Below, piece after piece: positions 18,250 through 30,049 of a stretch of DNA of 64,000 bases. The DNA comes from Mycolicibacterium alvei. GTDB taxonomy: Bacteria; Actinomycetota; Actinomycetes; Mycobacteriales; Mycobacteriaceae. Below the pieces are notes generated by a model. That model did not search any database. It was not told where the DNA came from and saw nothing but the letters and a program-made list of their open reading frames with translations. Positions within the stretch are counted from its first letter, which is position 1. Each line of letters starts with the position of its first letter. The stretch covers positions 1,860,001 through 1,924,000 of the forward strand of contig NZ_AP022565.1 in the NCBI RefSeq assembly GCF_010727325.1, given 5' to 3'. A program made the position numbers and the translations under genes.

Positions 18250-18794
18250 AGGAGCGCCTGCCGGGTGGAATCCTGCTGTCGACGGTGGAGGCGGTCGCCG
18301 GTTACGTCCGTAAAGGGTCGTTGTGGCCGGCCACCTTCGGCCTGGCCTGCTGCGCCATCGAGATGATGTCGACCGCCGGGCCGCGTTTCGACATCGCCCG
18401 GTTCGGTATGGAGCGGTTCTCCGCGACGCCACGACAGGCCGACCTGATGATCGTCGCCGGCCGAGTCAGCCAGAAGATGGCACCGGTGCTGCGACAGATC
18501 TACGACCAGATGGCCGAACCGAAATGGGTGCTGGCCATGGGGGTTTGCGCATCCTCCGGCGGCATGTTCAACAACTATGCGGTGGTCCAGGGCGTCGATC
18601 ATGTGGTGCCCGTGGACATCTACCTGCCCGGTTGCCCACCCCGGCCGGAGATGCTACTACACGCAATCCTCAAGCTGCACGACAAGATTCAGCAGATGCC
18701 GCTCGGGGTGAACCGCGAGGAGGCCATCCGGGAGGCCGAACAGGCAGCACTGGCAGCCACCCCCACCATCGAACTCAAGGGGCTGCTGCGGTGA
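18240..18794 (+). CDS. nuoB: NADH-quinone oxidoreductase subunit B
   Basis: 184-residue subunit holding cluster N2, the last iron-sulfur centre before quinone. Ligands are all present: Cys37-Cys38 (GLACCAIEM), Cys103 (MGVCASSGG) and Cys132 (LPGCPPRPE). The start is a TTG at 18240 inside nuoA, chosen because translation from it gives the family N-terminus [13 protein letters not shown]. No ATG or GTG fits. TTG plus overlap suggests expression set by coupling to nuoA. Confidence 0.96.
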   Translation: MGLEERLPGGILLSTVEAVAGYVRKGSLWPATFGLACCAIEMMSTAGPRFDIARFGMERFSATPRQADLMIVAGRVSQKMAPVLRQIYDQMAEPKWVLAMGVCASSGGMFNNYAVVQGVDHVVPVDIYLPGCPPRPEMLLHAILKLHDKIQQMPLGVNREEAIREAEQAALAATPTIELKGLLR

Positions 18795-19498
18795 GCGCAC
18801 TCGACGGTAGTGGTGCGGGTACCGACCCGGCCACCGGCGATTCTCCCGAGCTGATCGCAACGCGGCGCGGCATGTTCGGCGTCTCGGGAACCGGCGACAC
18901 ATCGGGGTACGGCCGTCTGGTGCGGTCGGTGGAATTACCCGGAAGCTCACCTCGACCCTACGGCCGATATTTCGATGACGTCGTCGACCGACTCGCCGAA
19001 ATCCTCGGTGACGAGCGCTATGCGGTCTCGATCGAGCGGGTCGTGGTCTACCGCGACGAGTTGACGCTGGAGGTCAGCCGAGTCCAGTTGCCTGCGGTGG
19101 CCAGTGTGCTGCGCGACGATCCCCAACTGCGGTTCGAACTGTGCCTCGGCGTCAGCGGGGTGCACTACCCCGACGACACCGGCCGCGAACTGCACGCGGT
19201 GTACCCACTGATGTCGATCACCCACAACCGGCGGATTCGGCTGGAAGTCGCCGCCCCCGACGCCGATCCGCACATACCGTCGCTGTTCGCGGTTTATCCG
19301 ACCACCGACTGGCATGAACGCGAAACCTACGACTTCTTCGGCATCGTGTTCGACGGCCATCCGGCACTCACCCGGATCGAGATGCCGGACGACTGGGTCG
19401 GTCACCCTCAGCGCAAGGACTACCCACTGGGGGGCATTCCGGTCGAATACCACGGCGCGCGGATCCCACCGCCCGATCAGCGGAGGTCCTACAACTGA
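18791..19498 (+). CDS. nuoC: NADH-quinone oxidoreductase subunit C
   Basis: 235-residue peripheral-arm subunit (30 kDa type). An extended N-terminus of about 60 residues precedes the conserved core. The signature [18 protein letters not shown] is followed by [24 protein letters not shown] start within the nuoB stop (GTGA); stop shares one base with the nuoD ATG. Not fused to NuoD, unlike E. coli. Confidence 0.96.
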   Translation: MSALDGSGAGTDPATGDSPELIATRRGMFGVSGTGDTSGYGRLVRSVELPGSSPRPYGRYFDDVVDRLAEILGDERYAVSIERVVVYRDELTLEVSRVQLPAVASVLRDDPQLRFELCLGVSGVHYPDDTGRELHAVYPLMSITHNRRIRLEVAAPDADPHIPSLFAVYPTTDWHERETYDFFGIVFDGHPALTRIEMPDDWVGHPQRKDYPLGGIPVEYHGARIPPPDQRRSYN

Positions 19499-20802
19499 TG
19501 AGTACCGAAGCTCCCGTTGTGGTCGTCGGCGGACAAGACTGGGACGACGTGGTCGCTGCCGCCCGCGAGCACGCCGGCGAACGCATCGTGGTCAACATGG
19601 GCCCGCAGCATCCGTCGACCCACGGGGTGCTGCGGCTGATTCTGGAGATCGAGGGCGAGATCATCACCGAAGCCCGTTGCGGCATCGGCTATCTGCACAC
19701 CGGCATCGAGAAGAACCTCGAATACCGGAACTGGACGCAAGGCGTCACCTTCGTCACCCGGATGGACTACCTGTCCCCGTTCTTCAACGAGACCGCGTAC
19801 TGCCTGGGCGTGGAGAAACTGCTCGGCGTCACCGACGATGTTCCCGCGCGCGCCAGCGTGATCCGGGTGATGCTGATGGAGCTCAACCGAATCTCCTCGC
19901 ACCTGGTGGCGCTGGCCACCGGCGGTATGGAACTCGGCGCGATGTCGGCCATGTTTTATGGGTTCCGCGACCGCGAGGAGATCCTGCGGGTCTTCGAGTC
20001 GATCACCGGCTTGCGGATGAACCATGCCTACATCCGGCCGGGCGGGTTGGCCGCCGATCTGCCCGACGATGCGGTCAGCCAGGTGCAGGCATTACTCGAT
20101 CTGTTGCCGAAAAGCTTGCAGGACTTGGAGGATCTACTCAACGAGAACTACATCTGGAAGGCCCGCACCATAGGGGTCGGGTATCTCGACCTGACCGGGT
20201 GCATGGCACTGGGGATCACCGGGCCGGTGTTGCGCTCCACCGGGCTCCCCCACGATCTGCGGCGCGCGGAACCGTACTGCGGATACGAGGACTACGAATT
20301 CGACGTCATTACCGACGACCGCTGTGACTCCTACGGCCGGTACCTCATCCGGGTCAAGGAGATGCGGGAGTCGTTGAAGATCGTCGAGCAGTGCCTGGAC
20401 AAACTGGGGAAATTGGGTCCAGGCCCGGTGATGATCACCGACAAGAAGCTGGCCTGGCCGGCAGATCTCAAGGTCGGTCCGGACGGCCTGGGCAACTCCC
20501 CCGAGCACATCGCCAAGATCATGGGCCACTCCATGGAGGGCCTGATCCATCACTTCAAGCTTGTCACCGAGGGCATCCGGGTACCGGCCGGACAGGTATA
20601 CGTCGCAGTGGAGTCCCCGCGTGGCGAGCTCGGGGTGCACATGGTGTCCGACGGCGGAACCCGGCCCTACCGGGTGCACTACCGCGATCCCTCGTTCACG
20701 AATCTGCAAGCGGTGGCGGCGATGTGCGAGGGCGGCATGGTGGCCGACGCCATCGCCGCGGTGGCCTCGATCGACCCGGTCATGGGAGGGGTTGACAGAT
20801 GA
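19498..20802 (+). CDS. nuoD: NADH-quinone oxidoreductase subunit D
   Basis: 434-residue subunit (49 kDa type) forming the quinone pocket with NuoB. The [13 protein letters not shown] loop carries the quinone-contacting His, with [24 protein letters not shown] following, the mid-protein RCDSYGRY region and the C-terminal DPVMGGVDR. Coupled to nuoC at the start and nuoE at the end (ATGA). Confidence 0.97.
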   Translation: MSTEAPVVVVGGQDWDDVVAAAREHAGERIVVNMGPQHPSTHGVLRLILEIEGEIITEARCGIGYLHTGIEKNLEYRNWTQGVTFVTRMDYLSPFFNETAYCLGVEKLLGVTDDVPARASVIRVMLMELNRISSHLVALATGGMELGAMSAMFYGFRDREEILRVFESITGLRMNHAYIRPGGLAADLPDDAVSQVQALLDLLPKSLQDLEDLLNENYIWKARTIGVGYLDLTGCMALGITGPVLRSTGLPHDLRRAEPYCGYEDYEFDVITDDRCDSYGRYLIRVKEMRESLKIVEQCLDKLGKLGPGPVMITDKKLAWPADLKVGPDGLGNSPEHIAKIMGHSMEGLIHHFKLVTEGIRVPAGQVYVAVESPRGELGVHMVSDGGTRPYRVHYRDPSFTNLQAVAAMCEGGMVADAIAAVASIDPVMGGVDR

Positions 20803-21542
20803 GTGAGGTGTTCCTGGAGCTGGGGCAGCGCCCCGATGAGGTGGGCCCGCCGATCAACGGGCCCGCGGCGTATCCGGAGGATGTGACGGCCCGGCTCACC
20901 GCCGACGCCGAGCAGATCCTTTCCCGCTATCCCGATGCGCGCTCGGCCCTACTACCACTGCTACACCTGGTACAGGCCGAGAACGGTTGTCTCACCCCCG
21001 CCGGGATCGGTTTCTGCGCAACACTGTTGGGGCTTACCGACGCCGAGGTCACCGCGGTGGCCACGTTCTACTCGATGTACCGACGCACGCCCGCCGGTGA
21101 CTACCTCGTCGGCGTATGCACCAACACGTTGTGCGCGATCATGGGTGGCGACGCGATCCTGGATGCGCTCCAGGAACATCTGAACCTCCGCGCCGGTGAA
21201 ACCACCGACTCCGCCGAAGGAAAGGCCACCGTCACCCTCGAGCACATCGAGTGCAACGCGGCATGCGATTACGCCCCGGTGGTGATGGTGAACTGGGAGT
21301 TCTACGACAACCAGACCCCTTCCTCGGCACGGGATCTGGTGGATGGGCTACGCGGTGGAACACCCCCGGAACCCACCCGCGGGGCACCGCTGTGCACGTT
21401 CCGGGAAACAGCGCGCACACTGGCCGGCCTGACCGATCCGCACGCACCCGGCGGCGCCCCTGGGGCGGCCACCCTGGCCGGACTGCGCGAAGCCCGCAAA
21501 CGTGGCATGTCCGCCCCCGAAGCGCCAGGTCCGGTCACATGA
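20799..21542 (+). CDS. nuoE: NADH-quinone oxidoreductase subunit E
   Basis: 247 residues, thioredoxin-like [2Fe-2S] subunit (24 kDa type) of the NADH module. Cluster ligands lie in [13 protein letters not shown] and [18 protein letters not shown]-terminal tail of about 70 residues rich in Pro, Gly and Ala (after [17 protein letters not shown]) makes it longer than most bacterial NuoE, as in other mycobacteria. ATGA overlaps at both ends. Confidence 0.96.
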   Translation: MSEVFLELGQRPDEVGPPINGPAAYPEDVTARLTADAEQILSRYPDARSALLPLLHLVQAENGCLTPAGIGFCATLLGLTDAEVTAVATFYSMYRRTPAGDYLVGVCTNTLCAIMGGDAILDALQEHLNLRAGETTDSAEGKATVTLEHIECNAACDYAPVVMVNWEFYDNQTPSSARDLVDGLRGGTPPEPTRGAPLCTFRETARTLAGLTDPHAPGGAPGAATLAGLREARKRGMSAPEAPGPVT

Positions 21543-22879
21543 CGGCGCTGTCTCCGGTACTGAGCCGATTCTGGGACGAACCGCAACCGTGGACGTTGGA
21601 CACCTACCGCCGTCACGACGGGTACCTGGGGCTGCAGCGCGCCCTGGCGATGGCACCGGACGACGTGATCGCGTTGGTGAAGGATTCCGGGCTGCGCGGG
21701 CGCGGCGGCGCCGGGTTCCCGACCGGGACCAAGTGGTCGTTCATTCCGCAGGAGCGGAGCGACCCGACTGCGCAGGGTGAGGACGGCGCCGGCGCCAAAC
21801 CGCACTATCTCGTCGTCAACGCCGACGAGTCGGAACCCGGTACCTGCAAAGATATTCCGCTGATGCTGACCACCCCGCACTTCCTGGTCGAGGGCATCAT
21901 CATCGCGGCATATGCGATCCGGGCCAGTCATGCGTTCATCTATGTCCGTGGCGAGGTGGTGCCGGTGCTGCGTCGCCTCCAAGCGGCGGTGGCCGAGGCG
22001 TACGCGAACGGATACCTGGGCACCGACATCCTCGGTTCGGGCTTCGATCTGGAACTGACCGTTCACGCCGGTGCGGGTGCCTACATCTGCGGTGAGGAGA
22101 CCGCGCTGCTGGATTCCCTGGAGGGCCGTCGAGGCCAACCACGCCTGCGCCCACCGTTTCCCGCCGTCGCAGGTCTGTACGCCTGCCCGACGGTGGTCAA
22201 CAATGTCGAGTCGATCGCCAGCGTCCCGCCGATCATGGTCAACGGGGTGGAATGGTTCCGGTCGATGGGTTCGGAGAAATCCCCCGGCTTCACCCTGTAT
22301 TCGCTCTCGGGGCACGTCAATCGGCCCGGCCAGTACGAGGCGCCGCTCGGGATCACCCTGCGCGAACTGCTCGACTATGCCGGCGGTGTCCGCGACGGGC
22401 ACACGTTGAAGTTCTGGACCCCGGGCGGTTCGTCGACACCGCTGCTGACAGCCGAACACATCGATGTACCACTGGATTACGAAGGTATGGCCTCGGTCGG
22501 ATCCATGCTCGGCACCAAGGCGCTGCAGATCTTTGACGAGACCACCTGTGTCGTGCGGGCGGTGCGGCGCTGGTCACAGTTCTACGCCCACGAGTCGTGC
22601 GGAAAATGCACACCGTGCCGCGAAGGCACCTACTGGCTGGAGCAGATCTACGCCCGGCTGGAAACCGGTGCGGGCACCCAGGACGACATCGACAAACTGC
22701 TCGATATCGCCGATACCGTCTTCGGAAAGTCCTTCTGCGCGTTGGGTGATGGTGCTGCCACGCCGGTGATGTCGTCGATCAGCCATTTCCGCGACGAGTA
22801 CGTGGCGCACTTGGACGGGGGCTGTCCGTTCGATCCACACGCCTCGACATTGCTGGCGGCCGAACAGGCGGGTGCGTAG
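21539..22879 (+). CDS. nuoF: NADH-quinone oxidoreductase subunit F
   Basis: 446-residue NADH- and FMN-binding subunit with cluster N3. Motifs: glycine-rich loop [13 protein letters not shown] (NADH), [12 protein letters not shown] (FMN), [18 protein letters not shown], and the cluster site [12 protein letters not shown] with a further Cys in [15 protein letters not shown] 21539 is inside the nuoE stop; the open frame reaches further upstream only through nuoE. Confidence 0.97.
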   Translation: MTALSPVLSRFWDEPQPWTLDTYRRHDGYLGLQRALAMAPDDVIALVKDSGLRGRGGAGFPTGTKWSFIPQERSDPTAQGEDGAGAKPHYLVVNADESEPGTCKDIPLMLTTPHFLVEGIIIAAYAIRASHAFIYVRGEVVPVLRRLQAAVAEAYANGYLGTDILGSGFDLELTVHAGAGAYICGEETALLDSLEGRRGQPRLRPPFPAVAGLYACPTVVNNVESIASVPPIMVNGVEWFRSMGSEKSPGFTLYSLSGHVNRPGQYEAPLGITLRELLDYAGGVRDGHTLKFWTPGGSSTPLLTAEHIDVPLDYEGMASVGSMLGTKALQIFDETTCVVRAVRRWSQFYAHESCGKCTPCREGTYWLEQIYARLETGAGTQDDIDKLLDIADTVFGKSFCALGDGAATPVMSSISHFRDEYVAHLDGGCPFDPHASTLLAAEQAGA

Positions 22880-22911
22880 ATGTATCTCACCGCGAGGAGA
22901 GGGGGACGTGC

Positions 22912-25299
22912 ATGACGCTGGCCGAGCCGACCAAGGACACCCCGCCGGTGGAGATGGTGTCACTCACCATCGACGGCGAGCAGATCAGTGTCCCCAAGGG
23001 CACCTTGGTGATTCGTGCCGCCGAGTTGATCGGCGTCCAGATCCCGCGGTTCTGTGATCACCCGTTGCTCGACCCGGTGGGGGCGTGTCGGCAGTGCCTC
23101 GTCGAAATCGAGGGCCAGCGCAAACCGATGGCCTCGTGTACCACCACCGTCAGCCCCGACATGGTCGTGCACACCCAGCACACCTCCGAGGCCGCCGACA
23201 AGGCCCAGCACGGTGTGATGGAACTGCTGCTGATCAACCATCCGCTGGACTGCCCGGTCTGCGACAAGGGCGGCGAATGTCCACTCCAGAACCAGGCGAT
23301 GTCCAACGGGCGACCGGAAACCCGCTTCGACGACGTCAAGCGGCCGTTTCCGAAACCGGTCAGCATCTCCACACAGGTGTTGCTGGACCGTGAACGGTGC
23401 GTGCTGTGTGCGCGCTGCACCCGGTTCTCCACCCAGATCGCCGGCGACCCGTTCATCGAGATGCTGGAACGCGGTGCGCTGCAACAGGTCGGGATCGCCG
23501 GGAGTGAACCTTTCCAATCCTACTTCTCCGGTAACACCGTGCAGATCTGTCCGGTGGGGGCGCTCACCGGGACGGCCTACCGGTTCCGGGCCCGACCCTT
23601 CGATCTGGTGTCCAGCCCCAGTGTCTGCGAGCACTGCGCCTCCGGCTGTGCCCAACGCACCGATCACCGGCGCGGGAAAGTGCTGCGGCGCTTGGCCGGT
23701 GACGACCCCGAGGTCAACGAGGAGTGGAACTGCGACAAGGGCCGGTGGGCCTTCACCTACGCGAGGGTCGGTGACCGGATCACCACGCCGTTGGTCCGCG
23801 AGGACGGCGCGCTACGTCCGGCGTCCTGGTCGGAGGCGCTGACGGTCGCCGGGGCGGGCCTGCTGGCGGCGGGTGCCAACTCCGGTGTTCTGGTGGGCGG
23901 CCGATGCACCGTACAGGACGCCTATGCGTACTCGAAGTTTGCTCGGATGGCTCTGGGCACCAACGACATCGACTTCCGGGCCCGGCCGCACTCGGCTGAA
24001 GAGGCCGATTTCCTCGCCGCCCGCATCGCCGGTCAACCCATGACGTTGCGTTACGCCGAACTGGAGCAGGCCCCGACGGTGCTGCTGGTCGGTTTGGAGC
24101 CCGAGGAGGAATCCCCGATCGTCTTCCTGCGGTTGCGCAAGGCCGCCCGCAAGCGCGGCCTGCAGGTGCTCGCGATCGCATCGTTGGCCAGCCGTGGGCT
24201 GACCAAAATGGCAGGCACCCTGATCCCGACCGTCCCCGGGGACGAGGCCGCAGCACTGGATGCGCTACAGACCGACGAGCGGCTGCGGCGACCCGGCGCG
24301 GCGATCCTGGTGGGTGAACGGTTGGCCTGCTCACCGGGGGCATTGTCGGCGGCGCTGCGCCTGGCCGCGGCGACCGGGGCCCGGTTGGCCTGGATTCCAC
24401 GTCGCGCCGGTGAGCGCGGCGCGGTGGAGGCCGGTGCGCTGCCGAACCTGTTGCCCGGCGGACGTCCCGTGAGCGACAGCGACGCCCGCGCACAGACCGC
24501 GGCGGTGTGGAACAGCACCGAGCTGCCTTCCACGACCGGCCGCGATACCAGCACCATCCTGGCGGCAGCCGCCGGCGGAACGATCTCGGCACTCGTCATC
24601 GGCGGCGTCGAGATCACCGATCTACCCGACCCGGCCGTGGCGGTGGCGGCGCTGCGGGCCACCCCGTTCGTGGTGAGTCTCGAACTGCGCGAGAGCGAGG
24701 TCACCGACCTGGCCGATGTGGTGTTCCCGGTCGCACCTGTGGTGGAGAAGGCCGGCGCATATCTCAACTGGGAAGGACGGATTCGTCCGTTCGGACCGGC
24801 ATTGCAGACCAACGCGATTCCCGACCTTCGGGTGCTGCACTACCTGGCCGACGAGATCGGCGTCGATCTCGGCCTGACCGGACCCGAAGGCGCCGACGGT
24901 GAGCTGGCCCGGCTCGGCCCCTGGACGGGTCCCCGTGCCACCGCACCGTCGGAGACGCCCGCGAAACCCCCGAGTGTGGGTCCCGGGCAGGCGGTGCTGT
25001 CGAGCTGGCGTCTCCTGTTGGATGCCGGACGTCTTCAGGACGGTGAGCCCTACCTGGCGGGCACTGCGGTCAGCCCCGTACTCCGTCTGTCGGCGGCCAC
25101 GGCCGCCGAACTCGATGTGACAGCCGGTGATCCGGTGACCGTCCGCACCGACCGCGGCGCTGTCACGTTGCCGCTGTCGGTGACCGACATGCCGGACCGG
25201 GTGGTGTGGGTACCGACCAATTCCCCGGGCTCGGCGATCCATCGCCAACTCGGGGTGACCTCGGGTGCGGTGGTATCGATCGGACGGGCCGACTCATGA
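22912..25299 (+). CDS. nuoG: NADH-quinone oxidoreductase subunit G
   Basis: 795-residue iron-sulfur subunit. An N-terminal [2Fe-2S] ferredoxin domain (Cys48, 59, 62, 76) is followed by [17 protein letters not shown] and [11 protein letters not shown] clusters. The extra motif [11 protein letters not shown] with a later Cys in EWNCDKGRW can hold the additional N7 cluster found in some bacteria. A molybdopterin-oxidoreductase-like region without obvious catalytic use follows. 32 bp after nuoF with GAGGAGAGGGGG upstream; its stop overlaps nuoH. Confidence 0.96.
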   Translation: MTLAEPTKDTPPVEMVSLTIDGEQISVPKGTLVIRAAELIGVQIPRFCDHPLLDPVGACRQCLVEIEGQRKPMASCTTTVSPDMVVHTQHTSEAADKAQHGVMELLLINHPLDCPVCDKGGECPLQNQAMSNGRPETRFDDVKRPFPKPVSISTQVLLDRERCVLCARCTRFSTQIAGDPFIEMLERGALQQVGIAGSEPFQSYFSGNTVQICPVGALTGTAYRFRARPFDLVSSPSVCEHCASGCAQRTDHRRGKVLRRLAGDDPEVNEEWNCDKGRWAFTYARVGDRITTPLVREDGALRPASWSEALTVAGAGLLAAGANSGVLVGGRCTVQDAYAYSKFARMALGTNDIDFRARPHSAEEADFLAARIAGQPMTLRYAELEQAPTVLLVGLEPEEESPIVFLRLRKAARKRGLQVLAIASLASRGLTKMAGTLIPTVPGDEAAALDALQTDERLRRPGAAILVGERLACSPGALSAALRLAAATGARLAWIPRRAGERGAVEAGALPNLLPGGRPVSDSDARAQTAAVWNSTELPSTTGRDTSTILAAAAGGTISALVIGGVEITDLPDPAVAVAALRATPFVVSLELRESEVTDLADVVFPVAPVVEKAGAYLNWEGRIRPFGPALQTNAIPDLRVLHYLADEIGVDLGLTGPEGADGELARLGPWTGPRATAPSETPAKPPSVGPGQAVLSSWRLLLDAGRLQDGEPYLAGTAVSPVLRLSAATAAELDVTAGDPVTVRTDRGAVTLPLSVTDMPDRVVWVPTNSPGSAIHRQLGVTSGAVVSIGRADS

Positions 25300-26519
25300 C
25301 CTACCCGGATCCCACCCTGTTCGGCCACGATCCGTGGTGGCTGATCCTGGCGAAGGCCCTCGGGGTGTTCGTCTTCCTGCTGCTGACCGTGCTGGCGGCG
25401 ATCCTGATCGAACGTAAGGTGCTGGGCCGCATGCAGATGCGGCCCGGCCCCAACCGGGTCGGACCCTGGGGGCTGCTGCAGTCGTTGGCCGACGGCGTGA
25501 AACTCGCACTCAAAGAGGGCCTCACCCCGACCGGCGTCGACAAACCCCTCTACCTGCTGGCCCCGATCATCTCGGTGATCCCGGCGTTCATGGCGTTCGC
25601 GGTGATCCCGATGGGCGGCGAGGTGTCGGTGTTCGGTCACCGCACCGCACTGCAGTTGACCGACCTGCCCGTGGCGGTGCTCTATATCCTGGCCGTCACC
25701 TCGATCGGGGTATACGGCCTCGTGCTGGCCGGTTGGTCGTCAGGATCGGTCTACCCACTGCTGGGCGGCCTGCGGTCCAGCGCCCAGGTGATCTCCTATG
25801 AGGTCGCGATGGGATTGTCGTTCGTCGCGGTGTTCCTCTACGCGGGCACGATGTCCACCTCGGGCATCGTCGCGGCTCAGGATCGCATCTGGTTTGTGTT
25901 CCTGCTGCTGCCGTCGTTCGCCGTGTACGTGACCTCCATGGTGGGCGAAACCAACCGGGCGCCTTTCGATCTCCCCGAGGCGGAGGGAGAACTCGTCGGC
26001 GGATTCCACACCGAGTACTCGTCACTCAAGTTCGCGATGTTCATGCTCGCCGAGTACGTCAACATGACCACCGTGTCGGCGTTGGCCACCACGATGTTCC
26101 TCGGTGGCTGGCACGCACCGTTCCCGTTCAACCTGATCGAGGGCGCCAACAGCGGTTGGTGGCCGCTGTTGTGGTTCACCGCCAAGGTGTGGACCTTCAT
26201 GTTCTTCTACTTCTGGCTTCGGGCCACCCTCCCCCGACTGCGCTACGACCAGTTCATGGCATTGGGCTGGAAGGTTCTCATCCCGGTGTCGCTGGTGTGG
26301 ATCATGGTCGTCGCGGTCACCCACAGCCTGCGCGAGAACGGGTACCACAACTGGTCCACGGGTTTGGTGACGACGGCGATCGTGGTGGTCGCCGTGCTGG
26401 CGGCTGCGCTGTGGAAAACGCTGCGGGGCAGAACTCTTCCACCGATACCCGAGCAGAGCACCGGCGTCTATCCGGTGCCGCCGCTGCCGAATGCCGGAAA
26501 GGAGGCTGTCGATGTCTAA
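25296..26519 (+). CDS. nuoH: NADH-quinone oxidoreductase subunit H
   Basis: 407-residue, roughly eight-helix membrane subunit linking the quinone pocket to the proton channels. Signatures are [30 protein letters not shown] and the charged loop [29 protein letters not shown] hydrophilic C-terminal tail ([15 protein letters not shown]) is present. ATG overlaps the nuoG stop by four bases; its last 8 bases overlap nuoI. Confidence 0.97.
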   Translation: MTYPDPTLFGHDPWWLILAKALGVFVFLLLTVLAAILIERKVLGRMQMRPGPNRVGPWGLLQSLADGVKLALKEGLTPTGVDKPLYLLAPIISVIPAFMAFAVIPMGGEVSVFGHRTALQLTDLPVAVLYILAVTSIGVYGLVLAGWSSGSVYPLLGGLRSSAQVISYEVAMGLSFVAVFLYAGTMSTSGIVAAQDRIWFVFLLLPSFAVYVTSMVGETNRAPFDLPEAEGELVGGFHTEYSSLKFAMFMLAEYVNMTTVSALATTMFLGGWHAPFPFNLIEGANSGWWPLLWFTAKVWTFMFFYFWLRATLPRLRYDQFMALGWKVLIPVSLVWIMVVAVTHSLRENGYHNWSTGLVTTAIVVVAVLAAALWKTLRGRTLPPIPEQSTGVYPVPPLPNAGKEAVDV

Positions 26520-27045
26520 GAAGCCCAAGATCCTGGAGGCCCTGGCCGGGTTTGGCGTCACCTTCGGCTCGATGTTCAAAAAGCCGGTGACCGAGGAGTA
26601 TCCGGAGAAGCCGGGACCCGTCGCACCGCGCTATCACGGCCGCCACCAACTCAACCGCTACCCCGACGGTCTGGAGAAGTGCATCGGCTGCGAGCTGTGC
26701 GCCTGGGCCTGCCCGGCCGACGCCATCTTCGTCGAAGGCGCCGACAACACCGATGCCGAACGCTTCGCGCCCGGTGAGCGCTACGGCCAGGTGTACCAGA
26801 TCAATTACCTGCGCTGCATCGGCTGTGGGTTGTGCATCGAGGCATGCCCCACCCGTGCGCTGACCATGACCAACGAATACGAGATGGCCGACGACAATCG
26901 GGCAGATCTGATCTGGGGCAAGGACAAGCTGCTGGCCCCGTTGCAACCCGGCATGCAGGCACCGCCACATGAGATGGCGCCAGGCAGTACCGACGACGAC
27001 TACTACCTCGGCCGGATCAACCCACTGTCCCAGGACACACCGTGA
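26512..27045 (+). CDS. nuoI: NADH-quinone oxidoreductase subunit I
   Basis: 177-residue ferredoxin-like subunit with two [4Fe-4S] clusters (N6a, N6b): [12 protein letters not shown] and [12 protein letters not shown]. The N-terminal amphipathic region [19 protein letters not shown] anchors it near the quinone site. ATG 26512 with GGAAAGGAGG at 26496-26505. Overlaps both neighbours. Confidence 0.97.
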   Translation: MSKKPKILEALAGFGVTFGSMFKKPVTEEYPEKPGPVAPRYHGRHQLNRYPDGLEKCIGCELCAWACPADAIFVEGADNTDAERFAPGERYGQVYQINYLRCIGCGLCIEACPTRALTMTNEYEMADDNRADLIWGKDKLLAPLQPGMQAPPHEMAPGSTDDDYYLGRINPLSQDTP

Positions 27046-27857
27046 GACCGGACCTGCTGGTGTTGGCGGCCGGGCAGGGCGCACAACTGGTCGACGCGGG
27101 TGCGGCCCGCACCTCGACGTCGGAGGCGGTGCTGTTCTGGATTCTGGGAACGGTCGCAGTGCTCGGCGCCATCGGAGTGGTGGCGGCACCGAAAGCGGTG
27201 TATTCAGCGGTGTTCCTGGCCTGCACCATGATCGCCCTGGCGGTGCTCTACATCGCCCAGGACGCATTGTTCCTCGGCGTGGTGCAGGTGGTGGTCTACA
27301 CCGGAGCGGTGATGATGCTGTTCCTGTTCGTGTTGATGCTGATCGGGGTCGACCTGAACGAATCGCTCACCGAAACGCTGCGCGGGCAACGCCTCGCGGC
27401 GTTGGTCGCCGGCACCGGCTTCGGGGTCCTGCTGATCGCCGGGATCGGCAACGTATCCGTCAGCGGGTTCACCGGAGAAGGGGCCAACGCTACATCGATG
27501 GGTCGCTCGGCGAGCCTCGCTCCCGAAGCCAACGTGGAAGGACTCGCCGCGCTGATCTTCACCCGGTACCTGTGGGCATTCGAGCTGACCAGCACACTGC
27601 TGATCACCGCGGCGCTGGGCGCGATGGTGTTGGCGCACCGGGAACGCTTCGCGCGCCGTAAGACCCAGCGCGAACTGGCCATCGAACGGTTTCAGCGCGG
27701 TGGTCATCCGACCCCGTTGCCGAATCCCGGTGTCTACGCCCGGCATAACGCGGTCGATGTTCCGGCGCGGCTGCCCGACGGCTCCGACGCGGCAGTATCG
27801 GTCAGTGCGATTCTGCCGCGGCGCACGATCAATGACTCGTCGGACTCCGGAGGGTGA
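27042..27857 (+). CDS. nuoJ: NADH-quinone oxidoreductase subunit J
   Basis: 271-residue membrane subunit with about five helices. The conserved core [45 protein letters not shown] is visible, including the pi-bulge region around [10 protein letters not shown] hydrophilic C-terminal extension of about 60 residues is present. GTG start within the nuoI stop. nuoK follows 4 bp after its stop. Confidence 0.95.
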   Translation: MRPDLLVLAAGQGAQLVDAGAARTSTSEAVLFWILGTVAVLGAIGVVAAPKAVYSAVFLACTMIALAVLYIAQDALFLGVVQVVVYTGAVMMLFLFVLMLIGVDLNESLTETLRGQRLAALVAGTGFGVLLIAGIGNVSVSGFTGEGANATSMGRSASLAPEANVEGLAALIFTRYLWAFELTSTLLITAALGAMVLAHRERFARRKTQRELAIERFQRGGHPTPLPNPGVYARHNAVDVPARLPDGSDAAVSVSAILPRRTINDSSDSGG

Positions 27858-27861
27858 TGCG

Positions 27862-28161
27862 ATGAATCCCGACAACTATCTGTACCTGTCGGCGCTGTTG
27901 TTCACCATCGGTGCGTCGGGAGTACTGTTGCGGCGCAACGCCATCGTGATGTTCATGTGCGTCGAGCTCATGCTCAACGCGGCCAATCTGGCGTTTGTCG
28001 CGTTCTCCCGCATGCACGGCCAACTCGACGGCCAGGTGGTGGCGTTCTTCACCATGGTGGTCGCCGCCTGCGAGGTGGTAGTCGGCCTCGCCATCATCAT
28101 GACCATCTTCCGCACCCGCCGCTCGGCCTCGGTCGACGATGCCAGCCTGCTGAGGCACTAA
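27862..28161 (+). CDS. nuoK: NADH-quinone oxidoreductase subunit K
   Basis: 99-residue, three-helix membrane subunit. It contains the membrane glutamates used in proton transfer ([18 protein letters not shown] and [18 protein letters not shown]). ATG 27862 after GGAGGG. The frame is open for 54 more codons upstream, but those lie in nuoJ. Confidence 0.96.
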   Translation: MNPDNYLYLSALLFTIGASGVLLRRNAIVMFMCVELMLNAANLAFVAFSRMHGQLDGQVVAFFTMVVAACEVVVGLAIIMTIFRTRRSASVDDASLLRH

Positions 28162-28168
28162 GGGCACC

Positions 28169-30049
28169 ATGACGATTCCTGTATGGCTCGTGATCGCCCT
28201 CCCCGCCGCCGGGGCCGCGGTGCTGTTGTTGGGCGGCCGCCGAACCGACCGCTGGGGACATCTGCTGGGTTGTGCTGCCGCGCTCGCATCGTTCGCTCTC
28301 GGGGCGGTGCTGTTCACCCAGATGCTGGGTCGCCCCGACGAACACCGCGCGGTCCAGGAATCTCTGTTCTCCTGGGTTCCGGTGGCCGGCCTGCAGGTGG
28401 ATTTCGGGTTGCAGCTGGATCAGCTGTCGGTGTGCTTCGTGCTGTTGATCACCGGAGTGGGCTCGCTGATCCACATCTATTCCATCGGCTACATGGCCCA
28501 CGATGCAGGGCGGCGACGATTCTTCGCGTATCTGAACCTGTTCCTGGCGGCCATGCTGTTACTCGTGCTCGCCGACAACTACCTCGGCCTGTACGCCGGG
28601 TGGGAAGGCGTCGGCCTGGCCTCGTATCTGTTGATCGGGTTCTGGTCGCACAAGCCCTCGGCCGCCGCCGCGGCCAAGAAGGCTTTCGTCGTCAACCGGG
28701 TCGGTGACATGAGCATGGTCATCGCGCTGATGATCATGTTCGCCACCATCGGGTCGATCTCGTTCGCCGGGGTCTTCAGCGCCGCACCGGCATTGGGGGA
28801 GAACACCCTGACCGCGATGGGTCTGCTGCTGTTGTTGGCCGCGTGCGGCAAATCGGCCCAGGTGCCGCTGCAGTCCTGGCTGGGGGACGCGATGGAGGGC
28901 CCGACCCCGGTATCCGCGCTGATCCACGCCGCCACCATGGTCACCGCCGGCGTCTATCTGATCGTGCGGTCCGGCCCCATCTTCGACCTGGCCCCCGGCG
29001 CCCAGACCGGCGTGGTCATCGTCGGCGCGGTCACCCTGCTGTTCGGGGCGATCATCGGTTGCGCGAAGGACGACATCAAGAAGGCGCTGGCCGCATCCAC
29101 CATGAGCCAGATCGGCTACATGGTGCTGGCCGCCGGACTCGGGCCGGCCGGGTACGCATTCGCGATCATGCACCTGCTCACCCACGGATTCTTCAAGGCC
29201 GGGTTGTTCCTCGGCGCCGGATCGGTGATGCATGGCATGAACGACGAGGTCGACATGCGCCGCTACGGCGGGCTGCGCAAGGCACTGCCGATCACCTTCG
29301 CCACCTTCGGCCTCGGCTACCTGGCCATCATCGGGGTGCCGCCGCTGGCCGGCTTCTTCTCGAAAGACAGCATCATCGAGGCTGCCCTGGGCGCCGGGGG
29401 TGTGCGGGGTGCGGTTCTCGGCGGCGCGGCCATCCTGGGCGCCGGGATCACCGCGTTCTACATGACCCGGGTGATGCTAATGACCTTCTTCGGTGAAAAG
29501 CGCTGGGCCCCAGACGCAGATCCGCACGAGGCACCCGCCGTGATGACCTGGCCGATGATCCTGCTGGCGATCGGCTCGGTGGTCTCCGGTGGCGCGCTGG
29601 CCATCGGCGGCACGCTGTCGCACTGGCTCGAGCCCGTCGTCGGCAGCCACGAGGCACACCACGCGATCCCGGCGTGGGTGGTCACCGCGATGGTGCTGGC
29701 GGTGGTGGCGGTCGGCGTCGCGGTGGCCTACCGAATGTACGCGCAACGGCCGGTGCCGGCCGAGGTGCCCGATGGGTCGGCATTGACGGTGGCAGCGCGA
29801 CGCGATCTCTACGGCGACGCATTCAACGAGGCAGTGTTCATGCGAGGCGGCCAGACCCTGACCGCGGCCCTGGTGACCGTCGACGACAAGGTTGTCGACG
29901 GTACCGCCGGCGGGCTGGCGGCGCTGGTCAGCCGAACCTCGGCCGGAATGCGTCAGCTGCAGACCGGCTTTGCCCGGTCCTATGCGCTATCGATGTTGGC
30001 AGGGGCAGCTCTGGTGGTGGCGACGATCCTGGCGGTGCGACTGTGGTGA
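28169..30049 (+). CDS. nuoL: NADH-quinone oxidoreductase subunit L
   Basis: 626-residue antiporter-like proton-pumping subunit at the far end of the membrane arm. Key residues appear in [18 protein letters not shown] (Glu), [35 protein letters not shown] and [21 protein letters not shown]. The C-terminal lateral helix and last helix ([18 protein letters not shown]) complete it. nuoM starts within its stop. Confidence 0.97.
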   Translation: MTIPVWLVIALPAAGAAVLLLGGRRTDRWGHLLGCAAALASFALGAVLFTQMLGRPDEHRAVQESLFSWVPVAGLQVDFGLQLDQLSVCFVLLITGVGSLIHIYSIGYMAHDAGRRRFFAYLNLFLAAMLLLVLADNYLGLYAGWEGVGLASYLLIGFWSHKPSAAAAAKKAFVVNRVGDMSMVIALMIMFATIGSISFAGVFSAAPALGENTLTAMGLLLLLAACGKSAQVPLQSWLGDAMEGPTPVSALIHAATMVTAGVYLIVRSGPIFDLAPGAQTGVVIVGAVTLLFGAIIGCAKDDIKKALAASTMSQIGYMVLAAGLGPAGYAFAIMHLLTHGFFKAGLFLGAGSVMHGMNDEVDMRRYGGLRKALPITFATFGLGYLAIIGVPPLAGFFSKDSIIEAALGAGGVRGAVLGGAAILGAGITAFYMTRVMLMTFFGEKRWAPDADPHEAPAVMTWPMILLAIGSVVSGGALAIGGTLSHWLEPVVGSHEAHHAIPAWVVTAMVLAVVAVGVAVAYRMYAQRPVPAEVPDGSALTVAARRDLYGDAFNEAVFMRGGQTLTAALVTVDDKVVDGTAGGLAALVSRTSAGMRQLQTGFARSYALSMLAGAALVVATILAVRLW

